Below are positions 16,302-25,546 of a stretch of DNA of 64,000 nt, piece after piece. The stretch is taken from NCBI GenBank assembly GCA_947452785.1, contig CANGDZ010000005.1, forward strand, positions 1 to 64,000, written 5' to 3'. Both the position numbers and the translations under genes were made by a program. Under the pieces are notes generated by a model. That model had not been told where the DNA came from and searched no databases. It worked only from the letters and a program-made list of their open reading frames with translations. Every line of letters begins with the position of its first letter. Positions within the stretch are counted from its first letter, which is position 1. The stretch comes from Comamonadaceae bacterium. GTDB taxonomy: Bacteria; Pseudomonadota; Gammaproteobacteria; Burkholderiales; Burkholderiaceae_C.

Positions 16302-17474
16302 ATGAAGAGCATTTCCAATAAATTGGCTTCGCTTCTTTGCCATGCTGGCATATGGACGGGCGCTTTGATGGCCACCTCCGCGCATGCGGTGAACGATTTG
16401 CCTGGTGGCCCCGCTGTCAATCAGCTTAATTTGCATCCGGCAGTGACCAAAATCGCTGAAGAGCAGCATTGGTTGCATGGTTTCATGATGATCATCTGCG
16501 TGGTGATCTTCATTGCCGTGTTTGCGGTGATGTTTTATTCCATCTGGAAGCACCGCAAATCAGTGGGTCACAAACCTGCGACTTTCCATGAATCTGTCAC
16601 TGTTGAAATTCTGTGGACCTTGGCCCCTTTCATCATCGTGATCTTGATGGCTTTGCCGGCAACTAAAGTTTTGGTGGCTTCAAAAGACACCACGAACGCC
16701 GATCTGACGGTTAAAGTCACCGGTTACCAGTGGAAATGGGGCTACGACTACATCAAAGGTGAGGGTGAGGGCTTGGCTTACATCTCCACCTTGGATTCAT
16801 CGCAACGTGCCATGTCCAATGCCGGCAAGCCTGAAGGCGACGATTACCTTTTGCGCGTGGACAACCCCTTGGTGGTGCCCGTGGGCAAGAAAATCCGCGT
16901 GATTACGACCGCCAATGATGTGATTCACTCTTTTGCGGTGAACTCCCTGGGTATCAAGCAAGATGCGATTCCTGGTTTTGTGCGTGACACTTGGTTCCGT
17001 GCCGAAAAAGTCGGCACCTACTACGGCCAATGCCAAGAACTGTGCGGTAAAGAACACGCCTACATGCCTATCCAGGTGAAAGTGCTGTCTGGCGAAGACT
17101 ACGCAGCCTGGGTGAACGTGGAGAAGAAAAAACAAGCCGCCAAAGCGGACGATCCAAGCAAAGTCTGGACTTTGGAAGATCTGACCAAGCGTGGCGAAAA
17201 AGTCTATGCCGCCAATTGCGCCGCATGCCACCAAGCCAACGGCAAGGGCGCAGGCCCGATCAAGCCGCTGGATGGCGCAGCCGTGGTGCTGGATGCTGAC
17301 AAGCTGAAGCAAGTGGCTGTATTGCTGAATGGTCAAAACAACGGTGCCATGCCTTCTTGGAAAGCTCTATCGGACACCGAGATCGCAGCTGTGATCACCT
17401 TCACCAAGAACAACTGGTCTAACAAGACCGGGCAGTTCGTGCAACCGGCCGAAGTGCTGGCCGCCCGTAAATAA
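16302..17474 (+). CDS. coxB: Cytochrome c oxidase subunit II with fused cytochrome c domain
   Basis: A 390-residue subunit II that accepts electrons through CuA. After a signal peptide (ending ATSAHA) there are two membrane helices and a cupredoxin domain, with CuA ligands in CQELCGKEHAYM. A C-terminal cytochrome c domain carries the heme site CAACH and a Met in GAMPSWKALSD. The fused heme domain is typical of caa3-like enzymes and of many betaproteobacterial aa3 oxidases. ATG 16302 is favoured over the GTG at 16293. It is followed 27 bases later by coxA in one operon. Confidence 0.96.
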   Translation: MKSISNKLASLLCHAGIWTGALMATSAHAVNDLPGGPAVNQLNLHPAVTKIAEEQHWLHGFMMIICVVIFIAVFAVMFYSIWKHRKSVGHKPATFHESVTVEILWTLAPFIIVILMALPATKVLVASKDTTNADLTVKVTGYQWKWGYDYIKGEGEGLAYISTLDSSQRAMSNAGKPEGDDYLLRVDNPLVVPVGKKIRVITTANDVIHSFAVNSLGIKQDAIPGFVRDTWFRAEKVGTYYGQCQELCGKEHAYMPIQVKVLSGEDYAAWVNVEKKKQAAKADDPSKVWTLEDLTKRGEKVYAANCAACHQANGKGAGPIKPLDGAAVVLDADKLKQVAVLLNGQNNGAMPSWKALSDTEIAAVITFTKNNWSNKTGQFVQPAEVLAARK

Positions 17475-17501
17475 GTCATTACCGCATTAAAGGAAATCAA
17501 G

Positions 17502-19133
17502 ATGAGTGCCGTTCTCGACCATCACGATCATGCCCACGACGATCACAGCCACGCTCCGAGCGGCTGGCGCCGTTGGGTCTATGCGACCAACCACAAAGAC
17601 ATCGGTACTTTGTACTTGTTGTTCAGTTTCACCATGCTGATGATCGGCGGCATCTTGGCGCTGTTGATTCGCGCTGAGCTGTTCCAGCCCGGCCTGCAAC
17701 TGGTCAACCCGGAAATGTTCAACCAGTTCACCACCATGCACGGTTTGATCATGGTGTTTGGCGCGATCATGCCCGCCTTTGTGGGGTTTGCGAACTGGAT
17801 GATTCCATTGCAAATTGGCGCGGCCGACATGGCGTTTGCCCGCATGAACAACTTCAGCTTCTGGCTGATGATTCCTGCTGGTTTGATGCTGGCGGGTTCC
17901 TTCTTCATGCCCGGTGGCGCCCCCGCTGCTGGCTGGACCTTGTACGCACCTTTGACCCTGCAAATGGGCCCTTCGATGGACGCAGGTATTTTTGCCATGC
18001 ACATCCTGGGTGCTTCGTCCATCATGGGTTCGATCAACATCATCGTCACCATCTTGAACATGCGCGCGCCTGGCATGACCTTGATGAAGATGCCCATGTT
18101 CGCTTGGACATGGTTGATCACCGCTTATTTGCTGATTGCTGTGATGCCCGTGTTGGCTGGCGCGATCACCATGACGCTGACTGACCGCCACTTTGGCACC
18201 AGTTTCTTCAACCCCGCTGGCGGCGGTGACCCGGTCATGTACCAGCACATTTTCTGGTTCTTCGGTCACCCTGAGGTCTACATCATGATCTTGCCGGCTT
18301 TCGGCATCATCAGCCAGATCGTGCCGGCTTTTGCCCGCAAGCGTCTGTTCGGCTACGCCTCTATGGTGTATGCGACTTCATCGATTGCTATTTTGTCGTT
18401 CATCGTGTGGGCGCACCACATGTTCACGACCGGTATGCCGGTGACAGGTCAGCTGTTCTTCATGTATGCCACGATGCTGATCGCTGTGCCTACGGCTGTG
18501 AAGATTTTCAACTGGATCGCCACCATGTGGCGCGGTTCCATGACCTTTGAAACCCCGATGCTGTTTGCTGTCGGTTTCATCTTTGTGTTCACCATGGGCG
18601 GCTTCACCGGTCTGATCTTGGCCATGGCGCCGATTGACATCCAGTTGCAAGACACGTACTACGTGGTGGCTCACTTTCACTACGTGTTGGTGGCCGGTTC
18701 CTTGTTTGCTTTGTTTGCAGGCTTTTACTACTGGGCTCCCAAGTGGACCGGTGTGATGTACCACGAAGGCCGCGGCAAGATCCACTTCTGGTGGTCGTTG
18801 ATTTCTTTCAACGTGACCTTCTTCCCGATGCACTTTTTGGGTCTGGCCGGCATGCCCCGTCGCTATGCCGACTACCCCATGCAGTTCGCTGACTTCAACG
18901 CGCTGGCTTCAGTCGGTGGCTTCTTCTTTGGCTTTGCCCAGGTGTACTTCTTCTTGTTCGTGGTCGTGCCTTGCATGCGCGGTCAAGGTGTCAAAGCACC
19001 TCAGCGTCCATGGAACGATCCTGATGGCGCCGGTGCAGAAGGCTTGGAGTGGGAAGTTCCCTCGCCAGCGCCCTTCCACACCTTTGAGAACCCACCCAAG
19101 TTGGACATCACCGCCACCCGTGTGATCGGCTAA
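17502..19133 (+). CDS. coxA: Cytochrome c oxidase subunit I
   Basis: A 543-residue, 12-helix heme-copper oxidase core subunit that reduces oxygen to water and pumps protons. Seen in order: [12 protein letters not shown] (heme a ligand helix), [14 protein letters not shown] (CuB ligand and cross-linked Tyr), [13 protein letters not shown] (CuB histidines), and [21 protein letters not shown] (heme a3/a ligands). The N-terminus contains a histidine-rich stretch ([16 protein letters not shown]) that could bind metal. It is the central gene of the cox cluster. Confidence 0.97.
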   Translation: MSAVLDHHDHAHDDHSHAPSGWRRWVYATNHKDIGTLYLLFSFTMLMIGGILALLIRAELFQPGLQLVNPEMFNQFTTMHGLIMVFGAIMPAFVGFANWMIPLQIGAADMAFARMNNFSFWLMIPAGLMLAGSFFMPGGAPAAGWTLYAPLTLQMGPSMDAGIFAMHILGASSIMGSINIIVTILNMRAPGMTLMKMPMFAWTWLITAYLLIAVMPVLAGAITMTLTDRHFGTSFFNPAGGGDPVMYQHIFWFFGHPEVYIMILPAFGIISQIVPAFARKRLFGYASMVYATSSIAILSFIVWAHHMFTTGMPVTGQLFFMYATMLIAVPTAVKIFNWIATMWRGSMTFETPMLFAVGFIFVFTMGGFTGLILAMAPIDIQLQDTYYVVAHFHYVLVAGSLFALFAGFYYWAPKWTGVMYHEGRGKIHFWWSLISFNVTFFPMHFLGLAGMPRRYADYPMQFADFNALASVGGFFFGFAQVYFFLFVVVPCMRGQGVKAPQRPWNDPDGAGAEGLEWEVPSPAPFHTFENPPKLDITATRVIG

Positions 19134-19146
19134 TTCAAAGAAAACC

Positions 19147-19257
19147 ATGACACCCGAACAAAAGAAAAGTAATTTGCGTATGGCCTTGACCTTGGCCTCT
19201 GTCGCTGCGATGTTTTTCATCGGGTTCATGGCCAAGATGATTCTGTTGGGCCATTGA
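19147..19257 (+). CDS. Cytochrome oxidase small assembly protein (36 aa)
   Basis: A short gene absent from the ORF track. ATG at 19147, TGA at 19255-19257, reading MTPEQKKSNLRMALTLASVA... and ending KMILLGH. It has a charged cytoplasmic start, then a single membrane helix (MALTLASVAAMFFIGFMAKMILL). Proteins of this size and sequence between coxA and ctaG in Comamonadaceae are known as cytochrome oxidase small assembly proteins. It lies 13 bases after coxA and 13 before ctaG, fitting the operon exactly. Confidence 0.85.
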   Translation: MTPEQKKSNLRMALTLASVAAMFFIGFMAKMILLGH

Positions 19258-19270
19258 GCCTTCGTCTGCC

Positions 19271-19882
19271 ATGAATCTGCGCAACGAAAATTCCAAAATG
19301 ATGGGCAAGTTGGCTGTGATTACAGTCAGCATGTTCGCTTTTGGCTATGCGCTGATTCCTTTGTACAAACACATTTGCGAAATCACCGGGATCAACATCC
19401 TGTCGCTGGTTGAACGCCAGGTGCCTGGCAATGGCGTGGCCGGGTCGGATGCCCGTGCAGTCAATAGCCAGGTGGACAAGACCCGATCGATTACGGTGGA
19501 GTTTGATGCGAACTCCCGTGGGCCTTGGGACTTCAAGCCCGAGACGCGTTCTGTGGTGGTCCATCCGGGCGAATTGACCACGGTGATGTACGAGTTCCAA
19601 AATGTGCAAAACAAGCGCATGGCAGCGCAGGCTATTCCCAGTTATGCGCCGCACCAAGCAGCGGCGTATTTCAACAAGCTTGAATGTTTTTGCTTCAATC
19701 AATACACCTTGGAGCCCGGCGAGAAAAAACGCTGGCCCGTGGCTTTTGTGATTGATCCCAAATTGTCCAAAGACGTGACCACGATCACCTTGTCGTACAC
19801 GTTTTTTGAAGTGGGAGGCAAGACACCTCCTGCACCCGTGGCCACGCAGGACACGGTGCCCTTGCTGAAAGCGGGCACTTGA
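19271..19882 (+). CDS. ctaG: Cytochrome c oxidase assembly protein CtaG/Cox11
   Basis: A 203-residue copper chaperone that delivers copper to the CuB centre of subunit I. One N-terminal membrane anchor (LAVITVSMFAFGYALIPLY) ends in the family motif YKHICEITGI. A periplasmic immunoglobulin-like domain follows, with the copper-binding pair CFCF in KLECFCFNQYTLEPGE. The C-terminal TLSYTFFEV block is also typical. It lies between the small assembly ORF and a DUF2970 gene in the cox operon. Confidence 0.95.
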   Translation: MNLRNENSKMMGKLAVITVSMFAFGYALIPLYKHICEITGINILSLVERQVPGNGVAGSDARAVNSQVDKTRSITVEFDANSRGPWDFKPETRSVVVHPGELTTVMYEFQNVQNKRMAAQAIPSYAPHQAAAYFNKLECFCFNQYTLEPGEKKRWPVAFVIDPKLSKDVTTITLSYTFFEVGGKTPPAPVATQDTVPLLKAGT

Positions 19883-19884
19883 CC

Positions 19885-20106
19885 ATGCCCAATAAGCAAC
19901 AACCTAAAGCGACGTTTCTGCGTACGCTGCAAGCGGTCATGTGGTCGTTTGCGGGTATGCGCAAGGGCAGTGCCTCGCAAGAAGATATGGCGCGTTTGAA
20001 CCCCTTTCACATCATTGCTGTGGCCATTGGCCTGGTGGTGGTGATGGTGGTGGGTTTGATCGCCTTGGTGAACTGGGTGGTGGCACAACCATCGACCCTT
20101 TTATAA
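19885..20106 (+). CDS. DUF2970 family membrane protein
   Basis: A 73-residue protein with a basic N-terminal region (TFLRTLQAVMWSFAGMRKG) and one C-terminal membrane helix (HIIAVAIGLVVVMVVGLIALVNWVVA), as in DUF2970. The function is unknown, but the family is regularly found between ctaG and coxC. The track begins at a TTG overlapping the ctaG stop; ATG 19885, two bases past that stop, is the better start. Confidence 0.85.
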   Translation: MPNKQQPKATFLRTLQAVMWSFAGMRKGSASQEDMARLNPFHIIAVAIGLVVVMVVGLIALVNWVVAQPSTLL

Positions 20107-20144
20107 ACCGATCAAGATTTTAAGATTTGAGAGCAGGAGTACAC

Positions 20145-21026
20145 ATGAGTTCCACCGCACACGGCACCACGCCTTACTATTTCGTTCCCCACCCCTCACG
20201 GCACCCCGTGATGGCGGCCATCGGATTGTTCTTTGTGATCCTTGGCGCAGGCCAGTGGGTGAACGGTGCGGACTGGGGCAAATACTCTTTGTTCTTTGGC
20301 CTGATCTGGTGGTTGACCGTGTTGTACCAGTGGTTCAGTGAAGCGATTGGCGAAAGTGAAAGCGGCCAGTACGGTCGCAAAATCGATTTGTCTTTCCGCT
20401 GGAGCATGACCTGGTTCATCTTCTCCGAAGTCATGTTTTTCGGTGCATTTTTCACTGCTTTGTGGTGGGCTCGCACCCACTCCCTGCCTGCCTTGGGCAG
20501 CTTGGAAAACGCCTTGATTTGGCCTGACTTCAAAGCCGTGTGGCCTACGTTGGCCGCAGGTGCGACTGCTTCTCCGGCCGGCATTGTCGAGCCCTTCCAG
20601 ACCATGTCACCCTTTTGGTTGCCGACCATCAACACCGGTTTGCTGTTGACTTCGGGCGTGACCCTGACCGTGGCGCACCATGCTTTGCAGCATGGCGACC
20701 GTTCTAAAACCATCAAGTTCATGTGGCTGACCGTGCTCTTGGGAGTGACCTTCTTGTTTGTGCAAGGTTACGAATACGCCCACGCCTGGTCTGAAATGAA
20801 TTTGAAACTCAGCTCCGGCGTGTATGGCTCGACCTTCTACATGCTCACTGGTTTTCACGGCTTTCACGTGTTTGTGGGTATGTTGATGCTGTTGTTCATT
20901 ACTTTGCGTTTGCAAAAAGGCCACTTCACTGCGGACCGCCACTTTGGTTTTGAAGGTGCAGCTTGGTACTGGCACTTTGTGGACGTGGTTTGGTTGGGCT
21001 TGTACATCCTGGTTTACTGGATGTAA
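20145..21026 (+). CDS. coxC: Cytochrome c oxidase subunit III
   Basis: A 293-residue, seven-helix subunit III that stabilises the oxidase core. Recognisable parts are TPYYFVPHPSRHPVMAAIGLF, WSMTWFIFSEVMFFGAFFTALWWAR, VTLTVAHHALQHGDR and the C-terminal AAWYWHFVDVVWLGLYILVYWM. The ATG at 20145 follows a clear ribosome binding site (CAGGAG). The 18-base longer track start is unnecessary. It ends the structural oxidase part of the operon, followed by a terminator. Confidence 0.96.
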   Translation: MSSTAHGTTPYYFVPHPSRHPVMAAIGLFFVILGAGQWVNGADWGKYSLFFGLIWWLTVLYQWFSEAIGESESGQYGRKIDLSFRWSMTWFIFSEVMFFGAFFTALWWARTHSLPALGSLENALIWPDFKAVWPTLAAGATASPAGIVEPFQTMSPFWLPTINTGLLLTSGVTLTVAHHALQHGDRSKTIKFMWLTVLLGVTFLFVQGYEYAHAWSEMNLKLSSGVYGSTFYMLTGFHGFHVFVGMLMLLFITLRLQKGHFTADRHFGFEGAAWYWHFVDVVWLGLYILVYWM

Positions 21027-21044
21027 ATCGGCTGTGATGCATGG

Positions 21045-21070
21045 AAAAAGCGCCGAAGGGCGCTTTTTTT
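21045..21070 (+). terminator. Intrinsic terminator after coxC
   Basis: AAAAAGCGCC-GAAG-GGCGCTTTTTTT lies 18 bases past the coxC stop. The A tract on the other side means it could also stop the convergent DUF2909 transcript. Confidence 0.85.
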
Positions 21071-21112
21071 GTGGAAGTAGGGATTGCAGAGGACCTGGGC
21101 AAGAGAGGGTCT

Positions 21113-21340
21113 TCAGGCCCCAGCTGGAATTCCCGAAGGTTGGATGTAACCCAGCTTCCAAGCCAGCAAAATACAGATAAAGAGCACAATGGAAAAGCCA
21201 ACGCGAAACGCCAAGGCTTTGGCCATGCCGCCCGAAGGATGTTTGCCCGAAGATTGGCCGTCACCCTTCATCATGTAAAACAACGCAGCGCCCAGGCTGC
21301 CCAAAATGGCCAAAAATGCGATTGCAACAAGGTATGTCAT
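21113..21340 (-). CDS. DUF2909 (twin-transmembrane) protein
   Basis: A 75-residue protein with two membrane helices (YLVAIAFLAILGSLGAALFYMM and the later VGFSIVLFICILLAWKLGYI) joined by a polar loop, as in DUF2909, also called twin transmembrane protein. The longer track ORF (to 21604) is mostly the antisense of surf1; ATG 21340 gives the family start. It runs opposite to the oxidase genes between coxC and surf1, an arrangement often kept in this lineage. The function is unknown, with an oxidase-related role suggested only by position. Confidence 0.8.
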   Translation of the reverse strand: MTYLVAIAFLAILGSLGAALFYMMKGDGQSSGKHPSGGMAKALAFRVGFSIVLFICILLAWKLGYIQPSGIPAGA

Positions 21341-21355
21341 GACGAGGATTATCGG

Positions 21356-22123
21356 ATGAGTTGGTGGCAATTGCCAAACACCCGCCACGCACAAAGCAAG
21401 CCCCTGCGATTTGTGGGGATCTTGCTGGCCGCCTTGTTGTCTGTGGCCCTCACCAGTTCGCTGGGTTTTTGGCAGTTGCGTCGTGCGGCCACGAAAGAGG
21501 CTTGGCAAGCGCAAATGGCGCAACGCGCCGAAATGGCGGTGGTCGATGGCGCGAGCTTGGGGCAAGCAGATGACAGCCCAGATAACCGCGCGGGACTGAT
21601 TCACCGCACCGTTCGTTTACAAGGACAGTGGCTAGCGGACCAGACCGTGTTTTTGGACAACCGGCAAATGAACGCGCGTGTGGGTTTTTACGTGCTCACG
21701 CCGCTGCGCTTGACGGCGTCGAAAGCCGTGATTTTGGTGCAACGCGGATGGGTGCCCAGGCATTTCACCGAGCGCAGCCATTTGCCCGACGTGCCCACGC
21801 CGACAGGAGAGGTGACCATCATCGGGCGCATTGCCCTTGCCCCGTCCAAGCTCTATGAGTTGGGCGATTCGGGGGATGGCCCGATACGGCAAAATCTCGA
21901 CTTGGCTGCTTTGCGCGCTAAGACAGGATGGCCTTTGCTGGAGGTGACGGTGGTGCAAACGGGTGCGCCGTCAGAAGGTCTGTTACGCGAATGGCCGCAA
22001 CCGGCCACGGGTGTTGAAAAACACTATGGCTATGCTTTTCAATGGTTTGGGCTCAGTGCCTTGATCACCTTGCTTTATGTCTGGTTCCAAATTGTCCGAC
22101 GAAATACAACTCCCAAACCCTAG
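21356..22123 (+). CDS. SURF1 family cytochrome oxidase biogenesis protein
   Basis: A 255-residue protein of the SURF1 family, which assists heme a insertion into subunit I. It has the standard two-anchor layout: an N-terminal helix (FVGILLAALLSVALTSSLGFWQLRRA) with the conserved GFWQLRR end, and a C-terminal helix after HYGYAFQWFGLSALITLLYVWF. Between them are VFLDNRQMNARVGFYVLTPL and VLVQRGWVPR, typical family strings. The track begins at 21041, but ATG 21356 begins the homologous region. It is divergent from the DUF2909 gene by 15 bases. Confidence 0.93.
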   Translation: MSWWQLPNTRHAQSKPLRFVGILLAALLSVALTSSLGFWQLRRAATKEAWQAQMAQRAEMAVVDGASLGQADDSPDNRAGLIHRTVRLQGQWLADQTVFLDNRQMNARVGFYVLTPLRLTASKAVILVQRGWVPRHFTERSHLPDVPTPTGEVTIIGRIALAPSKLYELGDSGDGPIRQNLDLAALRAKTGWPLLEVTVVQTGAPSEGLLREWPQPATGVEKHYGYAFQWFGLSALITLLYVWFQIVRRNTTPKP

Positions 22124-22805
22124 CGCGAAGTCTTCACACGATGCGCCCTTGGGCTTTACGGTGCACAGCATGCCCGCTCCGAACGATGCGCTGCAGGCAG
22201 ATGCTGCCCGCACCCGCATGGGCCGATGGAAAATGCTGTTTGTCCTGCTGATCTGCGCGTCACCCGTGGTGGCCTCGTATTGGACTTACTACGTGATCCG
22301 GCCCGAAGGGCGGCGCAACTATGGCGAACTGATTGAGCCGCAACGTCCCTTGCCTGCGGTGGCCACCTTGTCTTTGTCTGGCGAGGCATCGCCTTTGACC
22401 GCACTCAAAGGCCAATGGCTGTTGCTCAGTGTCGGCACTGGGGCTTGTGATTCGACTTGCCAGCAGCGCTTGTACTTTCAGCGCCAATTGCGTGAGACCT
22501 TGGGTAAAGACAAAGACCGTCTGGACCGCGTGTGGTTGATTCAAGACGATGCGGCCGTTGCGCCCACGCTCATGCCTGCCTTGGCCCAAGCCACGGTCTT
22601 GAAAGTCAAGGCGCAGGACCTGCAAGCCTGGTTGCCACCCGCCCCAGGCCAGAGTCTGGACGCCCATTTGTACTTGGTCGATCCTTTGGGCAATTTGATG
22701 ATGCGATTTCCTGCGCACATGGATGCGGCAGGCGCGGGCAAGGCCAAACGCGATTTGGAGCGGGTACTGCGGGCTTCCGCGTTTTGGGATACCCCTGGGC
22801 GCTAA
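22077..22805 (+). CDS. Membrane-anchored thioredoxin-like protein of the cox cluster
   Basis: A 242-residue protein with one membrane helix (about residues 52-72, MLFVLLICASPVVASYWTYYVI) and a periplasmic domain. The domain resembles a thioredoxin/SCO fold: WLLLSVGTGACDSTCQQRLYFQRQLR, with a CxxxC pair, then RVWLIQDD and DAHLYLVDPLGNLMMRFP. It probably handles disulfide or copper chemistry during oxidase assembly. Such genes between surf1 and ctaA are common in Burkholderiales but lack a settled name. The track start overlaps surf1 by 47 bases; ATG 22170 or 22218 are alternatives. Confidence 0.75.
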   Translation: MSGSKLSDEIQLPNPSAKSSHDAPLGFTVHSMPAPNDALQADAARTRMGRWKMLFVLLICASPVVASYWTYYVIRPEGRRNYGELIEPQRPLPAVATLSLSGEASPLTALKGQWLLLSVGTGACDSTCQQRLYFQRQLRETLGKDKDRLDRVWLIQDDAAVAPTLMPALAQATVLKVKAQDLQAWLPPAPGQSLDAHLYLVDPLGNLMMRFPAHMDAAGAGKAKRDLERVLRASAFWDTPGR

Positions 22806-22809
22806 TGCC

Positions 22810-23967
22810 ATGAATGCTGTCGAGCTCTACAACTGGACACCGGCCTTGCACGTCATGGCCATGGGTTTGCTACTCGCTTTGGGGCCTTTGTGCTGGGTCT
22901 GGTTGCGCCATCGGCAAAGTGACCAGGCTGACCGCAAGCGAGCGCTGGTGGTCCTGACTTTGTTTTTGACTTTCGATTTGGTGCTGTTTGGTGCCTTCAC
23001 CCGTTTGACGGATTCGGGCTTGGGTTGTCCCGATTGGCCGGGCTGTTATGGCAGTGTCACGCCAATTGGCGCGGTGGCTCACATTGAAGCCGCGCAAACC
23101 GCCATGCCCACCGGGCCCGTGACCCACAGCAAAGCCTGGGTTGAAATGGTTCACCGCTATCTCGCCACGGGGGTGGGGGTGCTGATTCTGACCTTGGCCA
23201 TTTCCAGCTGGACCAGCGCCTTCAAGGGCCAGCAGGATGTCAAGCCGACTTGGCCCACATTCACGTTGCTGTGGGTGTGTCTGCAAGGCGCATTTGGGGC
23301 CTGGACCGTGACCATGAAGTTACACCCTGCCATCGTCACCATGCATTTGCTCGGAGGGTTGGGCTTGTTGGCCCTGCTGTGCACACAAGCGGTTCGTTCG
23401 CGCAGGCAGTTGCGTGCACCCCTGTCACCCGCTTTGCGTGCAGCGCTGCTGTGCGTCACGGTGTTGGTCTGGCTGCAAATCACCTTGGGCGGGTGGGTCA
23501 GCACCAACTATGCGGTCTTGGCCTGCCAAGACTTTCCGTTGTGCAACGCCCAATGGTGGCCCGTTTGGGATGGCCTGGGTTTTGAGCTCTGGCGCGAATT
23601 GGGTCTCACGGCCTCGGGTGAGATCCTGCCTTTTTCTGCCTTGGTGTCCATCCATGTGGTGCACCGGTTCATGGCGCTGGCGGTCGCACTCGCCTTGCTT
23701 GGCTTGGCTTGGCGCTTGAAAGCAGCCCAGGTTTTGGTGCGCCAAGCGCAGTGCTTGCAAGCCTTGGTGGTGTTGCAACTGCTGACCGGACTGTCCAATG
23801 TGGTGCTGGGCTGGCCGCTGCTGGCGGCGGTGTTGCACACCGGCGGCGCTGCCGGCTTGGTGGTGGTGCTCACTTGGGCGCTCACCGCCAGTCAACGATT
23901 TTCTGACTCTTTTCATGCGCGTGCCACATCGTTTGTGGGCGGCATCGACACAAGGCCTCTGGCATGA
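22810..23967 (+). CDS. ctaA: Heme A synthase (COX15/CtaA)
   Basis: A 385-residue polytopic membrane enzyme that oxidises the C8 methyl of heme O to the formyl group of heme A. About eight helices are seen. The family signature [22 protein letters not shown] follows helix 2, and heme-ligand histidines occur in [40 protein letters not shown] and [16 protein letters not shown] 22810 (MNAVELYNW) is preferred over the track start, which lies inside the previous gene. Its stop overlaps the ctaB start by four bases. Confidence 0.95.
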   Translation: MNAVELYNWTPALHVMAMGLLLALGPLCWVWLRHRQSDQADRKRALVVLTLFLTFDLVLFGAFTRLTDSGLGCPDWPGCYGSVTPIGAVAHIEAAQTAMPTGPVTHSKAWVEMVHRYLATGVGVLILTLAISSWTSAFKGQQDVKPTWPTFTLLWVCLQGAFGAWTVTMKLHPAIVTMHLLGGLGLLALLCTQAVRSRRQLRAPLSPALRAALLCVTVLVWLQITLGGWVSTNYAVLACQDFPLCNAQWWPVWDGLGFELWRELGLTASGEILPFSALVSIHVVHRFMALAVALALLGLAWRLKAAQVLVRQAQCLQALVVLQLLTGLSNVVLGWPLLAAVLHTGGAAGLVVVLTWALTASQRFSDSFHARATSFVGGIDTRPLA

Positions 23968-24857
23968 CTGAACTCCATACCCCTGCGGCGTCGACCTGGC
24001 GCCAGTTCTATGCGCTGACCAAACCCCGAGTGGTGCAGTTGATCGTTTTTTGCGCTTTGATTGGCATGGTCTTGGCTGTGCCCGGCGTGCCCAATGCAGA
24101 GCAAGTGCGCTTGGGCTTGATCGCTTGTGCGGGCATCTGGTTGGTGGCCGGAGCGGCGGCGGCTTTCAATTGTTTGGTGGAAAAAACCATTGATGCCAAG
24201 ATGAAGCGCACGGCGTGGCGCCCGACGGCCAGAGGCGAGTTGTCTGATCGCCAAGCCCTGATTTTTTCGGCGATGTTGTGCACGGCAGGTTCGGTCATTT
24301 TGTATGCCGCCGTGAACCCGTTAACGATGTGGCTGACCTTTGCCACTTTCGTAGGCTATGCCGTGATCTACACCGTGATCTTGAAGCCTTTGACACCGCA
24401 AAACATTGTCATCGGTGGCGCTTCGGGGGCCATGCCCCCAGTGCTCGGTTGGGCGGCGATGACCGGTGATGTGGGGCCGGAAGCCTTGATCCTTTTTTTG
24501 ATCATTTTCTTGTGGACGCCGCCGCACTTTTGGGCCTTGGCTTTGTACCGCGTGGAGGACTACAGGAAGTCGGGCTTGCCCATGCTGCCGGTCACCCATG
24601 GCAATGAATTCACTCGCTTGCAAGTGCTGCTGTATACCTTTGTGCTGATGGCCGCTTGTCTCATGCCCTTCATCTACGGCATGAGCTCATGGCTGTACCT
24701 GTCGGTGGCGGTGGTGTTGAGTTTGGGTTTTATTGGCTACGCTTGGGCGCTGTGGCGCAACTATTCCGATGCGCTGGCGCGCAAGACTTTTCGCTTTTCG
24801 CTGATTCACCTCAGCGCGTTGTTTGCCGCTTTGTTGGTGGACCACTATCTTTTCTAA
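23964..24857 (+). CDS. ctaB: Heme O synthase (protoheme IX farnesyltransferase)
   Basis: A 297-residue UbiA-superfamily prenyltransferase, transferring farnesyl to heme B to make heme O. The first Mg-diphosphate motif region is [20 protein letters not shown], with TARGELS following. The second is [21 protein letters not shown]. Nine membrane segments are expected and the hydrophobic pattern agrees. Translationally coupled to ctaA (ATGA), followed seven bases later by a SCO gene. Confidence 0.96.
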   Translation: MTELHTPAASTWRQFYALTKPRVVQLIVFCALIGMVLAVPGVPNAEQVRLGLIACAGIWLVAGAAAAFNCLVEKTIDAKMKRTAWRPTARGELSDRQALIFSAMLCTAGSVILYAAVNPLTMWLTFATFVGYAVIYTVILKPLTPQNIVIGGASGAMPPVLGWAAMTGDVGPEALILFLIIFLWTPPHFWALALYRVEDYRKSGLPMLPVTHGNEFTRLQVLLYTFVLMAACLMPFIYGMSSWLYLSVAVVLSLGFIGYAWALWRNYSDALARKTFRFSLIHLSALFAALLVDHYLF

Positions 24858-24864
24858 TTTCACC

Positions 24865-25491
24865 ATGACCGCTTTACTTCACCGCACCGTCTCCAAACGC
24901 CAAGCCTTGAGCGCCTTGGTTGCGGGTTTGTGGCTCGGCAGCACGGTGCTCAGCGCCTGCAGCCCCAATCAGCCTAGTTTCAAAGGGGTGGACATCACTG
25001 GCGCAGATTACGCCAAGGGCTTTAGCTTGCTGGACCACAACGGGCAAGTCCGTTCCCTGGCCGATTTTGCAGGCAAAGTCGTGATCGTGTTTTTTGGCTA
25101 CACCCAATGCCCCGATGTGTGCCCCACCTCGATGCAAGAGTTGGCCGAAGTCAAACGTCTGTTGGGATCTGATGGAGACAAATTGCAAGGGGTGTTCATC
25201 ACCTTAGACCCCGAGCGAGACACACCTGAAATGCTCAAAGCCTATATGGCCAATTTTGACCCCAGTTTCTTAGCCTTGCATCCCACGCCCGAGCAGTTAG
25301 CCGCCGTCACCAAAGACTTCAAAATTTATTTCAAAAAAGTGGATGGCAAAACCACCACGAGCTACACCTTGGACCATTCGGCCGGAAGTTACACCTTTGA
25401 TACGCGCGGGCGGGTGCGTTTGTACAACCGCTATGGCAGTGGTGCAGCGGCGTTAGCGGCGGACGTCGCGGTCTTGCTTCAATCCAAATAA
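24865..25491 (+). CDS. SCO1/SenC family copper chaperone lipoprotein
   Basis: A 208-residue protein that delivers copper to or reduces the CuA site of subunit II. The N-terminal signal has a lipobox (TVLSACS), predicting a lipoprotein facing the periplasm. The thioredoxin-like domain carries FFGYTQCPDVCPTSMQEL with the copper-binding CPDVCP, and a conserved histidine in YTLDHSAGSYTFD. ATG 24865 follows the ctaB stop closely. It is the last gene of the oxidase biogenesis block, before a strong terminator. Confidence 0.93.
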   Translation: MTALLHRTVSKRQALSALVAGLWLGSTVLSACSPNQPSFKGVDITGADYAKGFSLLDHNGQVRSLADFAGKVVIVFFGYTQCPDVCPTSMQELAEVKRLLGSDGDKLQGVFITLDPERDTPEMLKAYMANFDPSFLALHPTPEQLAAVTKDFKIYFKKVDGKTTTSYTLDHSAGSYTFDTRGRVRLYNRYGSGAAALAADVAVLLQSK

Positions 25492-25503
25492 ATACAGCGC
25501 GAA

Positions 25504-25531
25504 AAAAAATGCCGCAGAAGCGGCATTTTTT
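25504..25531. terminator. Bidirectional terminator between SCO gene and ABC operon
   Basis: AAAAAATGCCGC-AGAA-GCGGCATTTTTT is a perfect 12-base stem, placed between the convergent SCO and substrate-binding protein genes. Confidence 0.9.
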
Positions 25532-25546
25532 GTGAGTGGGATGTGA

